Notes under the pieces: model-generated
What the model was told of the DNA's origin: nothing
What the model saw: the letters and a program-made list of their open reading frames with translations, nothing else
Databases searched by the model: none
Position numbers and translations under genes: made by a program
In this document: positions 34,572-43,278 of the stretch, piece by piece
Layout of the letters: each line of letters opens with the position of its first letter
Position numbering within the stretch: the stretch's first letter is position 1
Assembly: GCA_002404155.1 (NCBI GenBank)
Contig: DHJC01000081.1
Span: 1 to 64,000 of the forward strand
Length of the DNA stretch: 64,000 bases
Direction of reading: 5' to 3'
Origin: Chloroflexi bacterium UBA4730
GTDB lineage: Bacteria; Chloroflexota; Limnocylindria; P2-11E

Positions 34572-36244
34572 GCGCTCGTCACCGCGCCCGCGGCCGCGGA
34601 ACCAACAAGGCGCGCGTACTTCGCCATGACGCCGGTGCGGTACGCTGGCTCCGGCGCGCGCCAGGCCGCCCGCCGCCGCTCGAGCGTCGCGGGCTCGACA
34701 TCGAGATCGATCCGCCGCTGGGACACGTCGATCGTGATCCGGTCGCCGTCCGCCACGAGCGCGATCGGTCCGCCCGACGCGGCCTCGGGCGCGACGTGCC
34801 CGACGGCGATGCCGTGCGTCGCGCCGCTGAACCGCCCGTCGGTGACGAGGGCCACCTGATCCCCGAGCCCGGCGCCGACGAGCGCGCCGGTCACGGCGAG
34901 CATCTCGCGCATCCCGGGGCCGCCGCGCGGACCCTCGTAGCGGATGACGATGATGTCGCCGGCCACGACCGCTTTCCGCTCGATCGCGGCGAACGCATCC
35001 TCCTCACGGTCGAAGACCTTCGCGGTGTAGGTCCGCGTCGGCGTGGCGTGACCGGCGACCTTCGTGACGCAGCCGTCCGGCGCGAGCGAGCCATGGAGGA
35101 TGACCAGCCCCCCGGTCGGTGCGATCGCGTTCTCGAGCGGCCGAACGACCTGTTGCCCGGGGGTTTCCCGCGCCGCCTTGGCTTCCTCGCCGATCGTCCG
35201 CCCGGTGACGGTGAGCGCGTCGGGCGCCAGGAGCCCTGCGTCGAGCAGCCGCCGCAGGACGAGCATGATCCCGCCGGCGCGATCCATGTCGGGCGCGGTG
35301 AACCGGCCCCAGGGCTTCATGTCCGCGAGCAACGGGGTGCGCGCGCTGATCCGATCGAAGTCATCGATCGCGAGATCGACGTTCGCCTCGCGCGCGACCG
35401 CCAGCAGGTGCAGCACCGCGTTCGTCGAGCCACCGGTGGCCATGACCGCGGCGATCGCGTTCTCGATCGCGTCGCGCGTGATCACGCGCGACGGCCGGAC
35501 GTCGTCCTTCACCAGCCGCATGACCAGCCGGCCGGCCTCGCGCGCGACCTCCGCCCGGCGCGGATCGAGCGCGGGGACGCCGCTCGAGCCCGCCGGGGAG
35601 ATGCCCATCGCTTCGAACGCGGTGGCCATCGTGTTCGCGGTGAATTGGCCGCCGCACGCTCCCGCGCCAGGGCAGGCCACCCGCTCAAGCTCCGCGAGCC
35701 GGGCGTCGCTCATCGTTCCGGCGCCGTGCGCGCCGACGGCCTCAAAGACGTCGCCGATCGTCACGTCCCGCCCCTCGAAGCTGCCGGCCAGGATCGAGCC
35801 GCCGTACAGCATCAGCCCCGGCACGTCGAGCCGCGCGAGGGCCATCACGCTGCCGGGAATGGTCTTGTCGCAGCCCGAGATCGCGACGAGGGCGTCCAGG
35901 TGATGCCCGCGTACGACCAGCTCGATGCTGTCGGCCACGAGCTCGCGTGACACGAGCGAGGCCTTCATCCCCTCGGTGCCCATCGCGATGCCGTCGGACA
36001 CCGCGATCGTGTTGCACTCGACGGGCGTGCCGCCGGCCTCGCGAATGCCCTCCTTCACCCACGCCGCGATGCGGCGCAGGTGCACGTTGCAAGGCATGAT
36101 CTCGATCCAACTGTGCGAGACACCGACGAGCGGTCGTGTGAAGTCCGCATCCGTATAGCCGGCGCCGCGCATCATCGCGCGCGCGGGCGCGCGGTTCGGG
36201 CCGTCCACCAGGACGTGGCTGCGTGGCCGGGGCGCCGTGCTCAT
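34568..36244 (-). CDS. ilvD: dihydroxy-acid dehydratase
   Basis: IlvD makes 2-oxoisovalerate and 2-oxo-3-methylvalerate, the penultimate step for valine and isoleucine. The 558-residue protein shows the Fe-S cysteine motifs MPCNVH, SGCDKTIPG and CPGAGACGGQFTANTM and the C-terminal TDGRFSGATHG. The ATG at 36244 overlaps the leuA stop (ATGA). Confidence 0.97.
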   Translation of the reverse strand: MSTAPRPRSHVLVDGPNRAPARAMMRGAGYTDADFTRPLVGVSHSWIEIMPCNVHLRRIAAWVKEGIREAGGTPVECNTIAVSDGIAMGTEGMKASLVSRELVADSIELVVRGHHLDALVAISGCDKTIPGSVMALARLDVPGLMLYGGSILAGSFEGRDVTIGDVFEAVGAHGAGTMSDARLAELERVACPGAGACGGQFTANTMATAFEAMGISPAGSSGVPALDPRRAEVAREAGRLVMRLVKDDVRPSRVITRDAIENAIAAVMATGGSTNAVLHLLAVAREANVDLAIDDFDRISARTPLLADMKPWGRFTAPDMDRAGGIMLVLRRLLDAGLLAPDALTVTGRTIGEEAKAARETPGQQVVRPLENAIAPTGGLVILHGSLAPDGCVTKVAGHATPTRTYTAKVFDREEDAFAAIERKAVVAGDIIVIRYEGPRGGPGMREMLAVTGALVGAGLGDQVALVTDGRFSGATHGIAVGHVAPEAASGGPIALVADGDRITIDVSQRRIDLDVEPATLERRRAAWRAPEPAYRTGVMAKYARLVGSAAAGAVTSA

Positions 36245-37986
36245 GGCACCGGCAGCGTATCGAGGCGGGGCGCGGTCGGCACCTCGCTCGCGCCCCGGTT
36301 CAGCTGGTCCAGCCGCGTGAACGCCCCGACGACCGCGCGCAGCGATGCGGTGAGGACGCTCTCGTGCATGCCGACGCCCCACCGCACCCGCCCGTCGCCG
36401 TCCCGTGCCTCGACATACGCGACCGCGGCCGCGTCGGTACCCGCGCCGACGGCGTGCTCGCTGAAGTCGAGGACTTCGAGCGGCAGGTCAAACTCGGTCC
36501 GCAGTGCGTGTACGAGCGCGGCGACCGGGCCGTTACCCGTGCCGCGGACCGAGCGGTCGCGCCCATCCACGTGCAGCCGCGCGACGATCGTGGTCCCGCC
36601 GTCCGCGGTCGTCGTGTCGTAGGTCACGAGCTCGATCCACGGATGCTCGGGCAGGTAGTCCGTCGAGAACGCGGCCCACATCTCCGCCGGTGCGATCTCG
36701 GTGCCGATGTCCTCGGTGATCGCCTGGATGTGCCCAGAGAACTCGACCTGCAGCCGCCTCGGAAGGTCGAAGCCGTGCTCGGCTTTCATGATGTAGGCGA
36801 CGCCGCCCTTGCCGGACTGACTGTTCACGCGGATCACGGCCTCGTACGTCCGGCCGACGTGCTTCGGGTCGATCGGCAGGTACGGGACGTCCCAAACGTC
36901 GTAGTCCGCTGTCTGGGCCTCGAGTCCCTTCTTGATCGCGTCCTGGTGCGACCCCGAGAATGCGGTGTATACGAGGTCGCCGACGTACGGTTGCCGGGGG
37001 TGGACCGGCAGGCGGTTCGTGTGTTCGGCGACACGGCGCAGCGCGTCGATGTCGCTGATGTCCAGTTGTGGATCGATCCCCTGGGTGAGTAGGTTCAGCG
37101 CGAGGGTCACGACGTCGACATTGCCGGTGCGCTCGCCGTTTCCGAATAGGGTTCCCTCGATGCGCTCCGCGCCAGCCAGCATCCCGAGCTCCGCGGCGGC
37201 GACCGCGGAGCCGCGGTCGTTGTGCGGATGCAGCGACAGGACGATCGCGTCACGCCGCGGCACCGCGCGACCGAACCACTCGATCACGTCGGCGTAGATG
37301 TTCGGCGTGTACGTCTCGACGGTCGCGGGGAGGTTAAGGACGATCTTCCGGTCGGGCGCCGGCTCGACGACGTCCATGACGGCGGCGCAGATGTCGATCG
37401 CGTAGTCCGGCTCCGTGCCGGTAAAGCTCTCCGGCGAGTACTCGTACCGCACGATCGTCGAAGAGAGCGTGCGCTCGAGGCGCTTGCAGAGGCGGGCCGC
37501 GTCGACCGCGATCTTCGTGATCCCAGGCTTGTCCTCGCGGAACACGACGCGCCGCTGGCAGACTGAGGTCGAGTTGTAGAAGTGCACGATCACGCGCGAC
37601 GCGCCGGCGAGCGCCGCAAACGTGCGCTCGATGAGCGCGGGCCGGCACTGCGTCAGCACCTGGATCGTGACGTCCTCGGGGATGAGATCCCGCTCGATCA
37701 GGTGGCGGATGAACTCGTAGTCGGGCCGTGACGCCGCGGGGAAGCCGACCTCGATCTCCTTGAACCCCATCTGGACCAGCGCGTTCCAAAGCTGCAGCTT
37801 GCGGGCGGGGTCCATCGGGTCGATCAGCGCCTGATTGCCGTCGCGGAGGTCGACGGAGCACCACAGCGGGGCCTGTTCGATCGTGCGATCGGGCCACGTC
37901 CGGTCGGGCAGCCCGCCCGGCAGCGGGCGGAATGGCCGGTACTTGCCGAAGGGCATCGCGGCGAGGCGGACGCTCTTCGGCGGCAC
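36241..37986 (-). CDS. leuA: 2-isopropylmalate synthase (LeuA2/actinobacterial type)
   Basis: LeuA condenses 2-oxoisovalerate with acetyl-CoA as the committed leucine step. The 581-residue protein has LRDGNQALIDPM, the metal HPHNDRGSAVA motif, GNGERTGNVD and a long C-terminal domain after about residue 440, matching the leucine-responsive LeuA regulatory domain. The N-terminal FGKYRPFRP stretch is typical of the long actinobacterial form. It starts with GTG after a small gene. Confidence 0.95.
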   Translation of the reverse strand: MPPKSVRLAAMPFGKYRPFRPLPGGLPDRTWPDRTIEQAPLWCSVDLRDGNQALIDPMDPARKLQLWNALVQMGFKEIEVGFPAASRPDYEFIRHLIERDLIPEDVTIQVLTQCRPALIERTFAALAGASRVIVHFYNSTSVCQRRVVFREDKPGITKIAVDAARLCKRLERTLSSTIVRYEYSPESFTGTEPDYAIDICAAVMDVVEPAPDRKIVLNLPATVETYTPNIYADVIEWFGRAVPRRDAIVLSLHPHNDRGSAVAAAELGMLAGAERIEGTLFGNGERTGNVDVVTLALNLLTQGIDPQLDISDIDALRRVAEHTNRLPVHPRQPYVGDLVYTAFSGSHQDAIKKGLEAQTADYDVWDVPYLPIDPKHVGRTYEAVIRVNSQSGKGGVAYIMKAEHGFDLPRRLQVEFSGHIQAITEDIGTEIAPAEMWAAFSTDYLPEHPWIELVTYDTTTADGGTTIVARLHVDGRDRSVRGTGNGPVAALVHALRTEFDLPLEVLDFSEHAVGAGTDAAAVAYVEARDGDGRVRWGVGMHESVLTASLRAVVGAFTRLDQLNRGASEVPTAPRLDTLPVP

Positions 37987-38036
37987 GGCCTAGACGACCG
38001 CGCGCAGAGCCGTGTCGATGACCCGGACGCGCCGGC

Positions 38037-38231
38037 TCATATCCACATCGGCAGGTCGGAATCAGGGTGGCGGTAGGCCTCGACACAGATCGTCATGAGC
38101 TGGATGTCGCTGAGCTCTTCGGGGACGAAGCCATAGCGCGTGACGAGCGCATGGGCCTGGCCGAGCTGTTCGTCACCGAAGCGCATGCCCAGGCGCGCGA
38201 GCCTTTCGCGGAATAGCTCCTTGAGGTCCAC
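38037..38231 (-). CDS. 64-residue conserved-looking protein between ilvC and leuA
   Basis: The frame begins with GTG overlapping the ilvC stop by one base (TAGTG) and ends 50 bases before leuA. The product is soluble and helical (MDLKELFRERLARLG...). No family or metal-binding pattern was recognised. Its coupling to ilvC and third-position bias support a real gene. Confidence 0.55.
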   Translation of the reverse strand: MDLKELFRERLARLGMRFGDEQLGQAHALVTRYGFVPEELSDIQLMTICVEAYRHPDSDLPMWI

Positions 38232-39280
38232 TACACGACCTCCGCGGGCTCGCGCTGTTGCGTGGCGGCCGCGGCCTCCGGACCGAATTCGCGCTTCGGG
38301 AGCCAGGGCATCATCGCTCGCAGCGAGCGGCCGACACGCTCGATCTGCGAGTCCCGCTCCTTCGCGCGCGTCGCGAGCAGCTCGGGCGCGCCGTTTCGGG
38401 CTTCGGCGATCCAGCGCTTCGCGAAGCTGCCGTCACGGACCTCCGCGAGGATGTCGCGCATCGTCTGACGCACTCGCTCGTCGATGACCCGCTTTCCCGA
38501 CACGTAGTCCCCGTACTCCGCCGTGTCGCTCACCGAGTAGCGCATGTACGAGAGCCCGCCTTCATACATCAGGTCGACGATGAGCTTCATCTCGTTCAGG
38601 CACTCGAAGTACGCGATCTCGGGTTGATAGCCGGCGTCGACGAGGGTCTCGAAGCCGGCCTTCACCAGCTCGGAGATGCCGCCGCAGAGCACCGCCTGCT
38701 CACCGAACAGGTCCGTCTCGACCTCCTCGGCGAACGTCGTCTCGATGACGCCCGCCCGCGTCGAGCCGACGGCGCGGGCGTACGCGAGGGCGGTGCGCTT
38801 CGCGTGACCGCTGGCGTCCTGATGCACCGCGACGAGCGCCGGCACGCCCTTGCCTTCGACGAACAGCTCGCGCATCCGGTGCCCCGGGGCCTTCGGCGCG
38901 ATGAGCACGACGTCGATGTCCGGTGAGGCCTCGATCTCCTTGAAGTGCACGGAGAACGCGTGCGCGACCACGATCGTCTTGCCGCGGCCGAGCGACGACG
39001 CGATGGTCTCGTACACCGCGCGGTGTTTCGGATCCGGGACGAGGATGACCACGATGTCGGCGTTGCGCGCCGCGTCGGCGACCTCGCGCACATCGAAGCC
39101 GTCACGCTCCGCGACCGCCCAGCTCTTGCTGCCGGCGGCAAGGCCGATCACGACCTCGCACCCGCTGTCGCGAAGGTTCTGGGCGTGGGCGTGGCCTTGG
39201 CTCCCGTACCCGATGACCGCGATGGTCTTTCCCGCGAGCGCTCGGGGGTCCGCGTCGTTGTCGTAGTAGATCGTGGCCAT
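38231..39280 (-). CDS. ilvC: ketol-acid reductoisomerase
   Basis: IlvC isomerises and reduces acetolactate and acetohydroxybutyrate. The 349-residue class I protein has the Rossmann motif GYGSQGHAHAQNL, the cofactor loop AAGSKSW whose serines suggest NADPH, and the knotted C-terminal domain with EVETDLFGEQAVLCGG and ECLNEMKLIVDLMYEGG containing the metal-binding acids. An SD-like GAGGAG precedes the ATG. Confidence 0.97.
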   Translation of the reverse strand: MATIYYDNDADPRALAGKTIAVIGYGSQGHAHAQNLRDSGCEVVIGLAAGSKSWAVAERDGFDVREVADAARNADIVVILVPDPKHRAVYETIASSLGRGKTIVVAHAFSVHFKEIEASPDIDVVLIAPKAPGHRMRELFVEGKGVPALVAVHQDASGHAKRTALAYARAVGSTRAGVIETTFAEEVETDLFGEQAVLCGGISELVKAGFETLVDAGYQPEIAYFECLNEMKLIVDLMYEGGLSYMRYSVSDTAEYGDYVSGKRVIDERVRQTMRDILAEVRDGSFAKRWIAEARNGAPELLATRAKERDSQIERVGRSLRAMMPWLPKREFGPEAAAATQQREPAEVV

Positions 39281-39300
39281 CTGCTGCCTCCTCAGTTACT

Positions 39301-39546
39301 TCAGGCTGCGTCGTCGCGCAGCCGCGCGGTGCGCACATCGACAAGGGTGCTGAACTGCTTGAGCGCAAGCGCCGCTTCCTGCGGCACGGCGCCGGCGCGG
39401 ATGCGGACCGACCAGCGGCCATCGCCCGCGATGTCGGCGCAGAAGGACCTGACGCCGAGGCCCCGTCGGCGCACGACCGAGAGGACGCGCTCGATTGCAC
39501 CCGGGACCGCGTCGACGGTGAGCTCGAAGGTGTGCTGCGGGTCCAT
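39301..39546 (-). CDS. ilvN: acetolactate synthase small (regulatory) subunit, single ACT domain
   Basis: The 81-residue protein is one ACT domain (FELTVDAVPGAIERVLSVV, RSFCADIAG). It is short compared with typical IlvN/IlvH (about 160 residues) and closest in size to IlvM. It would activate IlvB and confer valine feedback. Its ATG shares a base with the ilvB stop (TGATG), so the subunits are probably co-translated. Confidence 0.85.
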   Translation of the reverse strand: MDPQHTFELTVDAVPGAIERVLSVVRRRGLGVRSFCADIAGDGRWSVRIRAGAVPQEAALALKQFSTLVDVRTARLRDDAA

Positions 39547-41255
39547 CAGCGCGCCGGCTCCTCGATGAGGTCCGCGTTCGCGCCGCCCGGCGGCACGATC
39601 GGCCACACATTGGCCTCGCGCTCGATGCGGATGTCGAGCACCACCGGCCCCGGATGCGCCTTCGCTCGCGAGAGCGCCGGGCCGAGCTCGCTGCGCCGCT
39701 CGACGCGAAGACCGAGCACGTCGTACGCGTCGGCCAGCTTCACGTAATCCGGGCTGCTGATCGGCGTCTGCGAGATCCGGCCGTCGTGGAAGAGCTGCTG
39801 CCACTGGCGGACCATGCCGAGGTACCCGTTGTTGAGGATCGCGAGCTTCACCGGCGTGCTCTCTTGCACGGCCGTCCCGAGCTCGTGGATCGTCATCTGG
39901 GCCCCGCCGTCGCCGGCGATCGCCCAGACCTCCGATGACGGGCGACCCAGCTGCGCGCCGATCGCGGCCGGGAGGGCGTAGCCCATGGCCCCGAGGCCGC
40001 CGGACGTGAGGAAGCGGTCGGGGTGCGTGAGCCGGAGATGCTGTGCCGCCCACATTTGGTGCTGGCCGACATCCGCGACGAAATACGCGTCGTCGCTCGC
40101 CGTCTCGCGGATGGCGCGCACGACGACCCGCGGCGGGAGCTCGACCCGATCCTCGTACGCCGCGAGGCGCGGTCGGGTGCGCTCCGCCGTCGCGCGGGCG
40201 CGCCACTCGGGACGGGAGACGGGCTCGAGGCGCGCCGCGAGCGCGAACAGCACGGCCGCGGCGTCGGCGACGATGCCGATCGCGGTCGGGACGTTCTTTC
40301 CGATCTGGGTCGGGTCGATGTCCGCATGGATGATCTGGGCCCCGGCCGCGAAGGCGCTGATCTTCCCGGTCACTCGATCATCGAACCGAAGGCCCACTCC
40401 GAGGAGCACATCCGCCTCGTTCACCATCCGGTTGGCGTTCGCGCTGCCGTGCATCCCAAGCATCCCGGACGCGAGCGGATGATCCTCGGGCAGCGCCCCG
40501 ATCCCGAGCAGCGTCGTGACCACCGGCGCGTCGATCCGTTCGGCGAGGGCCCGGAGCTCGGCGTGCGCTCGGGCGAGCCGGACCCCGTGGCCCGCGACGA
40601 TCACCGGACGCTTCGCGCGAGCGAGGAGGGTCGCCGCGCGGTCGAGCTCCCGTGGATCGGCCCCGGACGGAGCCCGAACCTCGGGGGGTGGTGTCGACCG
40701 CGCGGCGAGCATGCGGATCTGGATGTCTTTGGGAATGTCGACGACGACCGGGCCGGGACGGCCCGCGCGGGCGACCGCGAACGCGCGATGGATCGTCGGC
40801 TCGATCTCGTCGACGCGGCGGACGAGATACGAATGCTTCGTGATCGGGCCGGTCAGGCCGATGACGTCGGTCTCCTGGAACGCGTCGCGGCCCATGAGCG
40901 GCATGGAGACCTGGCCCGTGATCGCGACCACAGCAACGCTGTCCATGTACGCGCAGGCGAGTCCCGTGACGAGGTTCGTCGCGCCTGGACCCGAGGTCGC
41001 CACGCACACCCCGACGCGCCCGGTCGCGCGCGCGTAGCCGTCGGCCATGTGGGCGGCGCCCTGCTCGTGTCGGACGAGCACGTGGTGGATGCGCGGGTGA
41101 TCGGGCAACGCGTCGTAGAGCGGGAGGCACGCGCCGCCGGGATAGCCGAATACGACATCCGCGCCCGCATACTCCAGCGCGCGCCACACGAGATCGGCGC
41201 CGCGGTGTGCGACGGCATCCGCCTCGGGCATCGCCGTCTTCGCCAGTGTCGCCAT
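39546..41255 (-). CDS. ilvB: acetolactate synthase large subunit
   Basis: IlvB is the ThDP-dependent catalytic subunit making acetolactate and acetohydroxybutyrate. The 569-residue protein has the catalytic glutamate in VRHEQGAAHMADGYARA, the FAD-binding middle domain, and the ThDP motif GDGGAQMT ending in LNNGYLGMVRQWQ. AAGGAGG lies about 8 bases upstream of the ATG. It heads the ilv-leu operon behind a leader peptide and hairpin. Confidence 0.97.
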   Translation of the reverse strand: MATLAKTAMPEADAVAHRGADLVWRALEYAGADVVFGYPGGACLPLYDALPDHPRIHHVLVRHEQGAAHMADGYARATGRVGVCVATSGPGATNLVTGLACAYMDSVAVVAITGQVSMPLMGRDAFQETDVIGLTGPITKHSYLVRRVDEIEPTIHRAFAVARAGRPGPVVVDIPKDIQIRMLAARSTPPPEVRAPSGADPRELDRAATLLARAKRPVIVAGHGVRLARAHAELRALAERIDAPVVTTLLGIGALPEDHPLASGMLGMHGSANANRMVNEADVLLGVGLRFDDRVTGKISAFAAGAQIIHADIDPTQIGKNVPTAIGIVADAAAVLFALAARLEPVSRPEWRARATAERTRPRLAAYEDRVELPPRVVVRAIRETASDDAYFVADVGQHQMWAAQHLRLTHPDRFLTSGGLGAMGYALPAAIGAQLGRPSSEVWAIAGDGGAQMTIHELGTAVQESTPVKLAILNNGYLGMVRQWQQLFHDGRISQTPISSPDYVKLADAYDVLGLRVERRSELGPALSRAKAHPGPVVLDIRIEREANVWPIVPPGGANADLIEEPAR

Positions 41256-41292
41256 CGCGGTCGCCTCCTTCTCTCAAGCTGGAAATGAAGGA

Positions 41293-41312
41293 GCCTCCCG
41301 TTGCCGGGAGGC
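41293..41312 (-). terminator. attenuator hairpin before ilvB
   Basis: An 8-bp perfect stem GCCTCCCG/CGGGAGGC with a four-base loop is followed on the minus strand by TCCTTCATTTCC, a weak T-rich run. It lies between the leader peptide stop (41343) and ilvB, as in transcription attenuators. Confidence 0.7.
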
Positions 41313-41342
41313 CTTCGCTCGTCAGGTGCGTGGTGTGTGCCG

Positions 41343-41417
41343 CTAGCCTCCCAGCCGTCTCCCGTCGCCCTCAATAAGGACGATGCCGATAAGCGAAACG
41401 ACGACGAGGCGGCGCAT
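41343..41417 (-). CDS. ilvL: branched-chain-rich leader peptide of the ilv-leu operon
   Basis: The 24-residue peptide starts MRRLVVVSLIGIVLIEGDG. Ten of residues 4-15 are Leu, Val or Ile, several written with CTT, GTT and ATT, codons rare in this G/C-rich genome. A hairpin and ilvB follow. Ribosome stalling at these codons when branched-chain amino acids are short would favour read-through. No SD precedes the ATG; a -10-like element lies 8 bases upstream, suggesting a leaderless transcript. Confidence 0.8.
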   Translation of the reverse strand: MRRLVVVSLIGIVLIEGDGRRLGG

Positions 41418-41425
41418 CTGAACGG

Positions 41426-41455
41426 ACCATGACGGACGCGCGCAGGCTGCGTCAA
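41426..41455 (-). promoter_or_regulatory. probable promoter of the ilv leader
   Basis: On the minus strand TTGACG (41455-41450), an 18-base spacer and CATGGT (41431-41426) resemble a sigma-70 promoter. The -10 hexamer ends 8 bases before the leader ATG, placing the start of transcription at or next to that codon. Confidence 0.5.
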
Positions 41456-41506
41456 CGGCCCACCGAAAGTCGGTGCACGTTGCACAGCCATGACGGCCAA
41501 GACCGA

Positions 41507-42202
41507 TCACGACGCGAGCTGGTCGAGAGCGGTCTGGCCCAACACGGCGAGGTACAGCGTCATGCGCTGGTCGGCGTCCTCGAGGTCAGCGCCCGTGAGC
41601 TCGCCGATCCGCTTCAGGCGCTGTCGCACGGTGTTCCGGTGCAGGAACAGCGCCCGGGCCACGCCGTTCACGCTGCCGTGGGCGCGCAGGAACTCCTCCA
41701 GGGTGCGCAGCTCGTCGCGCTGCGCGCGTTCGGCGAGCGGGCCGAGGATCGCTTTACAGAAGCTGCGGATCTCTTCTGTCGGCCGGCCGAGCACGAAGCA
41801 GTACGGGCCAAGGTCGCCGAACGCGGTGATGCGGCCATGGCCATACAGCGCGCGGCCCAGTCGTACCGCCTGTTCCGCATGCAGCGCCACGAGGCGCAGC
41901 GGGTGCTGGCGGTCGCGCGGTCCGCCAACCCCCACGGACAGCGTCGTGTCGCCGAGGCGCTCGCCGACCGTGGTTCGCAGCGCCTCGGCCGCGACGCGGG
42001 GATCGCTTTCCGCGGAGAGCCGCTGGACCGCGATGATCGTCGGGCCGCGCGTGCCGATGAGCCGGGCGTCCGGCGGGAGCGCAGCAAGGACCGCACGTTG
42101 CAGCAGGCGCATGCCGCTCGACGGCGCGCCCTGGAACGCCAGCGCGTACGTCCGCGATGCCGCGGTCTCCAGCGGCGTCGCTCGCTCCGGCCGCGGGTCC
42201 AT
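41507..42202 (-). CDS. PucR/CdaR-type helix-turn-helix regulator
   Basis: The 231-residue protein has an N-terminal ligand- or GGDEF-like region (about 40-150, with DTTLSVGVGG) and a C-terminal PucR helix-turn-helix (LEEFLRAHGSVNGVARALF then LHRNTVRQRLKRIGELTG). It is transcribed toward ilvB and has its own branched-chain leader and terminator upstream, so it is probably a regulator of branched-chain amino-acid metabolism that is itself attenuated. AAAGGAG precedes the ATG. Confidence 0.82.
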   Translation of the reverse strand: MDPRPERATPLETAASRTYALAFQGAPSSGMRLLQRAVLAALPPDARLIGTRGPTIIAVQRLSAESDPRVAAEALRTTVGERLGDTTLSVGVGGPRDRQHPLRLVALHAEQAVRLGRALYGHGRITAFGDLGPYCFVLGRPTEEIRSFCKAILGPLAERAQRDELRTLEEFLRAHGSVNGVARALFLHRNTVRQRLKRIGELTGADLEDADQRMTLYLAVLGQTALDQLAS

Positions 42203-42235
42203 CGCCGCGCTCCTTTCTCCGCCTGGAAACGAAAA

Positions 42236-42257
42236 GACCTCCCGTTCCTGGGAGGTC
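42236..42257 (-). terminator. attenuator/terminator hairpin before the PucR-type gene
   Basis: A perfect 8-bp stem GACCTCCC/GGGAGGTC with a six-base loop is followed on the minus strand by TTTTCGTTT, a good intrinsic terminator. It lies between a leader peptide stop (42286) and the regulator start (42202). Confidence 0.8.
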
Positions 42258-42285
42258 CTCTGCGGTGTCGGTCTCGGTGGTCGCG

Positions 42286-42372
42286 CTACGCGGTGTTGGC
42301 GTTCCTCCCAGCATCGTTCAAGCCCCCGATAAGGAGCTCAATCACGATGATGTGAAGGACGACGGACCGCAT
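42286..42372 (-). CDS. second branched-chain-rich leader peptide (upstream of the PucR-type gene)
   Basis: The 28-residue peptide begins MRSVVLHIIVIELLIGGL; eleven of residues 4-18 are Val, Leu or Ile, with CTT and ATT codons again present. A strong terminator hairpin and the regulator gene follow. It has no SD; a TACCGT hexamer ends 7 bases before the ATG, suggesting a leaderless transcript. Confidence 0.78.
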   Translation of the reverse strand: MRSVVLHIIVIELLIGGLNDAGRNANTA

Positions 42373-42379
42373 CGCCAGA

Positions 42380-42408
42380 ACGGTACCACCGCTTGCCTGC
42401 TCGGCCAA
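42380..42408 (-). promoter_or_regulatory. probable promoter of the second leader
   Basis: TTGGCC (42408-42403), a 17-base spacer and TACCGT (42385-42380) on the minus strand fit a sigma-70 promoter. Transcription would begin about at the leader ATG. Confidence 0.45.
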
Positions 42409-42457
42409 GCCTCGATCCACGACGCGGTCCGGGATCGATACCCGACCGGGGGCGGCG

Positions 42458-43147
42458 CTAGTAGGTCCGGCCACGCTGCCGCGCGATGTCGAAGCTGGCC
42501 GTTCTGGCGACCGCCATGACCGCCATGACCCCGGCCTGCACAGGGTCACTGACGATGAGATCCGCCGCCTTCGGCGCCGAACCGGCCATATTCAGGCTCA
42601 CCACCAGAATGCCGTGCCGCCGGACCTCTTCGACCGCGGCGGTGATCTCGCCGCCCATCAGCGCGCCCGCGAGCACGAGGGCCACGGCCCGCGGCAGTCG
42701 CGCGACCGCGCGGACCGCCGCCGCGAGGGTCTGCTCCCCCACGATCGGGATCGTGTCGATGCTGATCTTCTCGCCGCGGATGTTGTGGCGGTCGGCCTCC
42801 GAGATCGCGCCGAGGGCCACCTGGCCGACCTGGGCCCCGCCGCCCACAACGATGATCCGCTTGCCGTAGACCTCGGCCATCGTGGGCACGATCTCGACCT
42901 GCGCGAGTACATCGAGTGCCCGGAGATCGGCGACCAGTCGGTCGATGTCCGCGCCGGACGGTAGGTCGATCTCGACATGGACCCGGGCGCGCTCGCCGCG
43001 CTCGGGGATCTCGATCCCGGTGATGTTCCCGCTGTGGGCAAGGATGACAGTCGTGATCGCGTGGAGCGTGCCCGGCCGGTCCACGCCTTCGCACACGAGC
43101 GCGACGCAGCTCGGCGCGGTGGCGCCGGGTCGCTCAGCCTGCGGCAA
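42458..43147 (-). CDS. ACT-domain protein of the DUF5612 type
   Basis: Residues from about 15 to 90 form an ACT-like domain (CEGVDRPGTLHAITTVILAH, NITGIEI). The C-terminal half is a conserved alpha/beta domain (SIDTIPIVGE, VLAGALMGGEI, SLNMAGSAPKAADLIVSDPV) seen in DUF5612 proteins. ACT domains bind amino acids, so a sensory role near the ilv and his operons is plausible. The TTG at 43147 gives the usual ~229 residues, but the start is uncertain. Confidence 0.7.
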   Translation of the reverse strand: MPQAERPGATAPSCVALVCEGVDRPGTLHAITTVILAHSGNITGIEIPERGERARVHVEIDLPSGADIDRLVADLRALDVLAQVEIVPTMAEVYGKRIIVVGGGAQVGQVALGAISEADRHNIRGEKISIDTIPIVGEQTLAAAVRAVARLPRAVALVLAGALMGGEITAAVEEVRRHGILVVSLNMAGSAPKAADLIVSDPVQAGVMAVMAVARTASFDIARQRGRTY

Positions 43148-43266
43148 TCGACGTAGTAAGCACCTCGACACCGGCCGTCGCAAGCCCCGTGCACGGTGCA
43201 CACCGCGACGATGGACCCGGGGCCGAGGATCGTCGATGACGCGCGTTGGGCACGTGCTCCCATCGA

Positions 43267-43272
43267 TAGACT
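43267..43272 (+). promoter_or_regulatory. -10 element TAGACT of the his operon, probable leaderless promoter
   Basis: TAGACT ends 6 bases before the GTG start of the HAD gene at 43279, with no SD between. A weak CGTTGG lies 17 bases upstream as a possible -35. Confidence 0.5.
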
Positions 43273-43278
43273 CGACGC

